DNA of 64,000 bases, taken from Lysobacter sp. 5GHs7-4. Lineage in GTDB: Bacteria > Pseudomonadota > Gammaproteobacteria > Xanthomonadales > Xanthomonadaceae. The stretch spans positions 3,614,001-3,678,000 of the forward strand of contig NZ_CP089924.1 in the NCBI RefSeq assembly GCF_021284765.1, given 5' to 3'. Under the pieces are notes generated by a model, which searched no databases, was not told the DNA's origin, and saw only the letters and a program-made list of their open reading frames with translations. Every line of letters starts with the position of its first letter. The first letter of the stretch is position 1. Made by a program: the position numbers and the translations under genes. Positions 62,201 to 64,000 of this stretch are shown here, piece by piece.

Positions 62201-64000
62201 TCGACACGCCCTTGACGATGGACAGGTCGGACGAGGCCACCGGCGTCGGGGTCGACGTCGAGGTGTTGTTGCCCGGGGTCGGATCGCTGGTCGTCGACGA
62301 TACTGTCGCGGTGTTGGCGTAGGTGCCGGTGGCGCGCACGGTGGCCACGATCTGCAGCGAGGCCGAAGCGCCGTTGGCCAGCGCACCGATGGTCCACACG
62401 CCGGTACCGGACACATAAGCGCCCGCGCCGTTGTCGGACACATAGGTGTAGCCGTTGGGCAGCAGGTCGGCGACCGACACCGCCGCCGCAGCGGACGGGC
62501 CGTTGTTGGTGACCGTCAGGGTGAAGGTGACATTGGTGCCCACGGTCGGCGTGCTGTTGGACACGCCCTTGACGATGGACAGATCCGCCGAGGCCACCGG
62601 CGTCGGGGTCGACGTCGACGTGTTGTTGCCCGGGGTCGGATCGCCGGTGGTGGACGACACGGTCGCGGTGTTGGCGTAAGTGCCGGTCGCGCGCACGGTG
62701 GCGACGATCTGCAGCGAGGCGCTGGCGCCGTTGGCCAGGCTGCCGATGGTCCACACGCCGGTGCCGGACACGTAGGCGCCCGCGCCGTTGTCGGACACAT
62801 AGGTGTAGCCGTTGGGCAGCAGGTCGGCGACCGACACCGCCGCCGCAGCGGACGGGCCGTTGTTGGTGACCGTCAGGGTGAAGGTGACGTTGGTGCCCAC
62901 CGTCGGCGTGCTGTTCGACACACCCTTGACGATGGACAGGTCGGCCTGCGCCGCGATGGTGGTGTTGGCGGTGCTGCTGTTGTTGCCGGCGGTCGGGTCG
63001 CTGGTGCCCGCGGGCGCGGCGACGGTGGCGGTGTTGGCGATCGCGCCCGGGGTGGTCGCGGTGCCGGTCACGGTGACGGTGACGAAGCTGGTGTCGGCCG
63101 AGGTGGCCGCGCCGGTATCGACCGGCAGGTTGGCAGTCAGCGCGATCGCGTTGCCGGTGCCGCTGGCCGCGCTGCAGGTCGAGCCCGCGCCGGTGCCGGC
63201 GCAGGTCCAGCTGACCGAAGTCAGGTTGGCCGGCACGGTGTCGGCGATGCTCGCACCGGTCACGGCGCTGGGACCGTTGTTCCACACGCGGATGGTGTAG
63301 GTGACGGTGCCGCCCTGGTTCACCGTGGCGGTACCGGTCTTGCTGATCGCCAGGTCGTTGAGCGCCGTGATGGTGGTGTTGGCGGTGCTGCTGTTGTTGC
63401 CGGCGGTCGGGTCGCTGGTGCCCGCGGGCGCGGCGACGGTGGCGGTGTTGGCGATCGCGCCCGGAGTGGTCGCGGTGCCGGTGACGGTGACGGTGACGAA
63501 GCTGGTGTCGGCCGACGTGGCCGCACCGGTATCGACCGGCAGGTTCGCGGTCAGCGCGATCGCGTTGCCGGTGCCGCTGGCCGCGCTGCAGGTCGAGCCC
63601 GCGCCGGTGCCGGCGCAGGTCCAGCTGACCGCGGTCAGATTGGCCGGCACGGTGTCGGCGATGCTCGCGCCGGTGACCGCGGCCGGGCCGTTGTTCCACA
63701 CGCGGAGGGTGTAGGTGACGGTGCCGCCCTGATTGACGGTGGCGGTACCGGTCTTGCTGATCGCCAGGTCGTTGAGCGCGGTGATGGTGGTGTTGGCGGT
63801 GCTGCTGTTGTTGCCCGGCGTCGGGTCGGTGGCGCCAGCCGGCGCTGCCACGGTGGCGGTGTTGGCGATCGCGCCCGGGGTGGTCGCGGTGCCGGTGACG
63901 GTGATGGTGACGAACGCGGTGTCGGCCGTGGTGGCCGCGCCGGTATCGACCGGCAGGTTCGCGGTCAGCGCGATCGTGTTGCCGGTGCCGCTGGCCGCGC
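50232..64000 (-). CDS. Giant DUF11-repeat/OmpA-like surface protein (5' end outside window)
   Basis: Open to the right edge, so N-terminus and signal are missing; at least 4,588 residues are in view. Order from N to C: about 26 DUF11-type repeats, mainly 119 residues (VGTNVVFTLTVTNNGPSASA, then VADLLPNGYTYVSDNGAG), then about seven cadherin/Big-like repeats with PQNTPL, NVLGNDTLNG and FSYRLC motifs, one further DUF11, a GSVYDDRDGDGWQD Ca2+-like loop, and two OmpA-like domains. The second OmpA-like domain has the peptidoglycan motif NVQLGLRRAKAV; the first lacks it. This is a probable long extracellular adhesin or stalk anchored through peptidoglycan. Repeats differ only slightly, so length may vary by recombination. 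Confidence 0.85.
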   Translation of the reverse strand, partial: AASGTGNTIALTANLPVDTGAATTADTAFVTITVTGTATTPGAIANTATVAAPAGATDPTPGNNSSTANTTITALNDLAISKTGTATVNQGGTVTYTLRVWNNGPAAVTGASIADTVPANLTAVSWTCAGTGAGSTCSAASGTGNAIALTANLPVDTGAATSADTSFVTVTVTGTATTPGAIANTATVAAPAGTSDPTAGNNSSTANTTITALNDLAISKTGTATVNQGGTVTYTIRVWNNGPSAVTGASIADTVPANLTSVSWTCAGTGAGSTCSAASGTGNAIALTANLPVDTGAATSADTSFVTVTVTGTATTPGAIANTATVAAPAGTSDPTAGNNSSTANTTIAAQADLSIVKGVSNSTPTVGTNVTFTLTVTNNGPSAAAAVSVADLLPNGYTYVSDNGAGAYVSGTGVWTIGSLANGASASLQIVATVRATGTYANTATVSSTTGDPTPGNNTSTSTPTPVASADLSIVKGVSNSTPTVGTNVTFTLTVTNNGPSAAAAVSVADLLPNGYTYVSDNGAGAYVSGTGVWTIGALANGASASLQIVATVRATGTYANTATVSSTTSDPTPGNNTSTSTPTPVASSDLSIVKGVSNSTPTVGTNVTFTLTVTNNGPSAATGVAVADLLPNGYTYVSDNGAGAYVPGTGAWTIGNLANGASASLQIVATVRATGTYANTATVSSTTNDPTPGNNTSTSTPTPVASSDLSIVKGVSNSTPTVGTNVTFTLTVTNNGPSAAAAVSVADLLPNGYTYVSDNGAGAYVPGTGAWTIGNLANGASASLQIVATVRATGTYANTATVSSTTNDPTPGNNTSTSTPTPVASSDLSIVKGVSNSTPTVGTNVTFTLTVTNNGPSAAAGVSVADLLPAGYTYVSDNGAGAYVPGTGAWTIGGLANGASASLQITATVNAAGPYANTATVSSTTNDPTPGNNTSTSTPTPVVASDLSIVKGVSNSTPTVGTNVTFTLTVTNNGPSGATGVAVADLLPSGYTYVSDNGAGAYVPGTGAWTIGSLANGASASLQITATVNATGTYANTATVTSTSNDPTPGNNTSTSTPTPVASADLAIVKGVSNSTPVIGTNVTFTLTVTNNGPSAAAAVSVADLLPAGYTYVSDNGAGAYVPGTGAWTIGSLANGASASLQITATVNAAGPYANTATVSSTTNDPTPGNNTSTSTPVPTASADLAIVKGVSNSTPTVGTNVTFTLTVTNNGPSAAAAVSVADLLPSGYTYVSDNGAGAYVSGTGVWTIGSLANGASASLQITATVNATGTYANTATVSSTTNDPTPGNNTSTSTPAPVASADLAIAKSVDNSSPTVGTNVVFTLTVTNNGPSAATAVSVADLLPSGYTYVSDNGTGAYVSGTGVWTIGTLANGASVSLQITATVNATGTYANTATVSSTTNDPTPGNNTSTSTPAPTASTDLAIAKSGPATVNQGGTVTYQIYVWNNGPSVATGANIVDIVPTNLTAVSWTCVGTGVGANCASASGTGDPNLSVDLPIDGGVTNEPNTAFVTITVTGTATTPGSITNTATVTATAGTTDPTPGNNSSSANTVIVAQADLVMAKSVDNSTPTVGTNVVFTLTVTNNGPSDAAAVSVADLLPNGYSYVSDNGAGAYVPGTGVWTVGTVANGASASLQITATVLATGTYANTATVSSTTTDPTPGNNTSTSTPTPVASADLAMAKSVDNATPTVGTNVVFTLTVTNNGPSASAGVSVADLLPSGYTYVSDNGAGAYVSGTGVWTIGSLANGASASLQITATVLATGTYANTATVSSTTSDPTPGNNTSTSTPTPVASADLEMVKSVSNASPNVGDSITFTLSVTNNGPSAATAVSVLDQLPAGYTYVSDNGAGAYVPGTGVWTIGNLANGATAVLQISVTVNAAGPYANTATVSSPTNDPTPGNNTSTSTPGPVPTADLAIVKGVSNANPTVGTNVVFTLTVTNNGPSPAAAVSVADLLPNGYTYVSDNGAGAYVSGTGVWTIGSLSNGASTSLQITATVNATGTYLNTATVSSTTNDPTPGNNTGTATTAPVASADLAVAKSVDNATPTVGTNVVFTLTVTNNGPSDSAGVSVADLLPNGYAYVSDNGAGAYVPGTGVWTIGNLANGANASLQITATVNATGTYLNTATVSSTTSDPTPGNNTGTATTTPVASADLAMAKSVDNATPTVGTNVVFTLTVTNNGPSASAGVSVADLLPNGYTYVSDNGAGAYVSGTGVWTIGSLANGASASLQITATVNATGTYLNTATVSSTTSDPTPGNNTGTATTTPVASADLAMAKSVDNATPTVGTNVVFTLTVTNNGPSASAGVSVADLLPSGYTYVSDNGAGAYVPGTGVWTIGSLANGASASLQVTALVNAGGTYLNSATVSSTTNDPTTTNNTGTATTTPVASADLVMAKSVDNATPTVGTNVVFTLTVTNNGPSDSAGVSVADLLPNGYAYVSDNGAGAYVSGTGVWTIGNLANGASASLQITATVNATGTYLNSATVSSTTNDPTTTNNTGTATTAPVASADLVMAKSVDNATPTVGTNVVFTLNVTNNGPSASAGVSVADLLPNGYTYVSDNGAGAYVPGTGVWTIGNLANGASASLQITALVNAGGTYLNSATVSSTTNDPTTTNNTGTATTAPVASADLVMAKSVDNATPTVGTNVVFTLTVTNNGPSDSAGVSVADLLPNGYTYVSDNGAGAYVSGTGVWTIGSLTNGASASLQITALVNATGTYLNTATVSATTNDPTTTNNTGTATTTPVASADLVMAKSVDNATPTVGTNVVFTLTVTNNGPSDSAGVSVADLLPNGYTYVSDNGAGAYVSGTGVWTIGNLANGASASLQITALVNATGTYLNTATVSATTNDPTTTNNTGTATTAPVASADLVMAKSVGNATPTVGTNVVFTLTVTNNGPSASAGVSVADLLPNGYTYVSDNGAGAYVSGTGVWTIGSLANGASASLQITATVNATGTYLNTATVSATTNDPTTTNNTGTATTTPVASADLVMAKSVDNATPTVGTNVVFTLTVTNNGPSDSAGVSVADLLPNGYTYVSDNGAGAYVSGTGVWTIGNLANGASASLQITATVNATGTYLNTATVSATTSDPTTTNNTGTATTTPVASADLSIDKDDAGATVVPGNNVVYTITVANAGPSAASAIVVSDAIPAGLGFVSASGAGWSCVNNAGTVECSRPTLAAGANAAITLTLSVPSNYAGASTISNTASVASATSDPNNGNDSDTETTPVSITIDAVDDAATVLPFAGGTVPNVTVNDTTNGVAVVIGVNATAPTIVSDGGLTGLVANPDGSFTVPAGSTPGAYTVTYRICTLPGTTPATCDDASVPVVVGPDAVDDTATTPQNTALNGTATGGDSAPVGSTYALVTGTSNGTLTLNSDGTYTYTPNANYSGPDSFSYRLCLPAPNGSVCDTATVSITVGGNTVTAVDDSASTPQNTPVVVNVIGNDTTTGAPLNPASVSIVTPPTTSTVTCDAAGLCTYTPSTGFSGVVSFVYRVCDVSTPTPVCADATATITVAQAVIVANDDDYSGTPVNGGTGAANVGNALTNDSLNGGAIDLAFVTFTVNDPNPGDGVSVASDGTISVAAGTPAGTYVIPYQLCETARPSNCDTASITVVVNAAPIDAVDDPVATPVNGSTGATGVVNVLGNDTLNGIAATTTTVTLAPVTSGPLTVNANGTVDVAPNTPAGTYTVVYRICEVLNPSNCDTATVTVTVNAAPIDAVDDTVATPVNGSAGGTGVINVLGNDTLNGSTLNPADVTLTPVTNGPLTVNANGTVDVAPNTPAGTYTVTYRICEVLNPSNCDTAVVTVTVVAPAITAVDDLVGGGNGVTPQNTPLVTNVLGNDTLNGAAIDPALVNVTIATNPANGTVVVNSDGTVTYTPNPNFSGNDSYTYTICEKLNPTNCATATVTVLVQPNVVVATDDVTTTNQQTPVAISVLGNDTVTSAPLDPASVAVTVPPANGTVSCAAGVCTYTPNQFFAGTDSFTYRVCDTSVPTPVCDTAVVTITVNANAPVLRLSKQAATRSVKVGDLVRYTVIAENVGDSPARNATLVDTLPAGFTYVDGSLSVNDEDDAATVGGTSPLRINGIDVAIGQRATIVYFLRVGAGVGKGVHTNSVTALDVTGTSISNVATADVDMAGDPLLEDSLIMGSVYDDRDGDGWQDPAKAGGVRVQGGFAPGAYVAGSTTVDRGAGPQPEPDASAPLLHGIAIGDIAGRGSNADSAQRHQVVVRQTLRSLDFSDDFVLTTEEGSTVRMNAAGQTTVERTRGDAAKGLTAQDLQVTRQVSQLADGYEVSYTIRNEGVDERGIPGVRIASVEGLIMQTDAYGRYHLEGIHGGDAARGRNFILKVDQATLPPGSVFTTENPRVRRVTQGVPTRFDFGVKLPAGEIRGGSSQTDVELGEVMFDAGSDQVKGDYAPMFGKIAQRLRDADGGSVTITAQAEGEALAFARAHAVQAALSKELEPALAAKVRIDVVAGTDATLVSLNQPGLDQAIKLGEVLFDTDKDTIRPQYRGLISEIAKTLNREGRGVIGIVGRADPRGANAYNVQLGLRRAKAVFEAISAELEPKVRQKVRVDITDDTNAPVGVGGR
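54660..64000 (-). repeat. 357-bp tandem repeat array (DUF11-coding)
   Basis: Landmarks such as GGCGACCGAGACGCC and GGTCGGGGT recur every 357 bp (for example 54904, 55261, 55618, 56332 for the same in-repeat position, the last two being two periods apart). Three sub-families sit in blocks: TTNN-type linkers (54.7-57.0 kb), PGNN-T-G linkers (57.2-58.0 kb), and PGNN-T-S linkers (58.2-62.6 kb). Longer (about 134-residue) units with a WNNGPSAVTG core stand at about 59.3, 63.0, 63.4 and, partial, 63.8 kb. Confidence 0.85.

Noticed and set aside
54660..64000. Regular repeats that could be taken for a CRISPR or satellite array
   Set aside because: The period is 357 bp and in frame; each unit encodes a DUF11-like domain in one open reading frame on the minus strand, without repeat-spacer structure.

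Overview
The window is very G+C-rich (roughly 65-70%), has tightly packed genes with frequent ATGA and GTGA overlaps, and carries copies of a GGAGCGGCG-TAA-GCCGCGACC-like palindromic repeat. Gene content and repeat style point to Lysobacter or a close relative in the Xanthomonadaceae. That assignment is inference; no marker such as 16S rRNA is present. I found no tRNA, rRNA, CRISPR array, insertion sequence, integrase or capsid gene.

Layout. 0-5.2 kb is ordinary chromosome: an RpiR/MurR-type regulator, an L,D-transpeptidase lipoprotein and a dicarboxylate/amino-acid symporter (plus strand); then a divergent O-methyltransferase/TetR pair with palindromes between them; then ssb (minus strand) with a clear intrinsic terminator. 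5.9-32.9 kb is the centrepiece, a contractile injection system (eCIS/phage-tail-like) operon. It is preceded by a PspF-like sigma-54 activator, and a near-perfect -24/-12 promoter sits 26 bp before the first gene. In order it encodes a small winged-helix-like protein, a jelly-roll/tail-terminator-like fusion, a small basic protein, one large sheath, one tube, a zinc-ribbon baseplate-hub chaperone, a DUF6760-like peptide (possibly made by -1 frameshifting), three long hydrophobic tape-measure-like proteins, an Afp7-like tube protein, a LysM protein, a gpD-like hub, a gpV/VgrG-like spike, a Pro/Leu-repeat protein where the PAAR tip would be expected, a small protein, gp25, baseplate J, a giant tail-protein-I/beta-propeller protein, a fibre-like protein, a DUF6519-propeller protein and a membrane-anchored VWA protein. 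I see no Afp15-like AAA+ ATPase, no PAAR protein and no lysis genes. A perfect 11-bp terminator closes the operon.

33-43.6 kb is a mosaic of small housekeeping and accessory genes: a Cys-rich secreted protein, a membrane protein, DUF1801, a truncated haemoglobin with an overlapping DUF6506 gene, a PQQ-type aldose dehydrogenase lipoprotein, a class-C-like serine hydrolase, two alpha/beta hydrolases, a VOC protein, a lipoprotein and DUF2277. 43.7-46.1 kb is an arsenic operon (arsR, arsI-like, arsN2-like, arsC, aquaporin) whose arsR appears leaderless and which has no ArsB/Acr3 pump in view. 46.1-46.5 kb holds repeat elements and a terminator.

46.5-64 kb (minus strand) is a two-gene surface operon: a giant repeat protein (more than 4,580 residues inside the window, N-terminus beyond the right edge) with about 26 DUF11-type repeats of mostly 119 residues, then cadherin-like repeats, then two OmpA-like domains; and 4 bp downstream an outer-membrane beta-barrel-like protein of 1,228 residues that is probably its partner.
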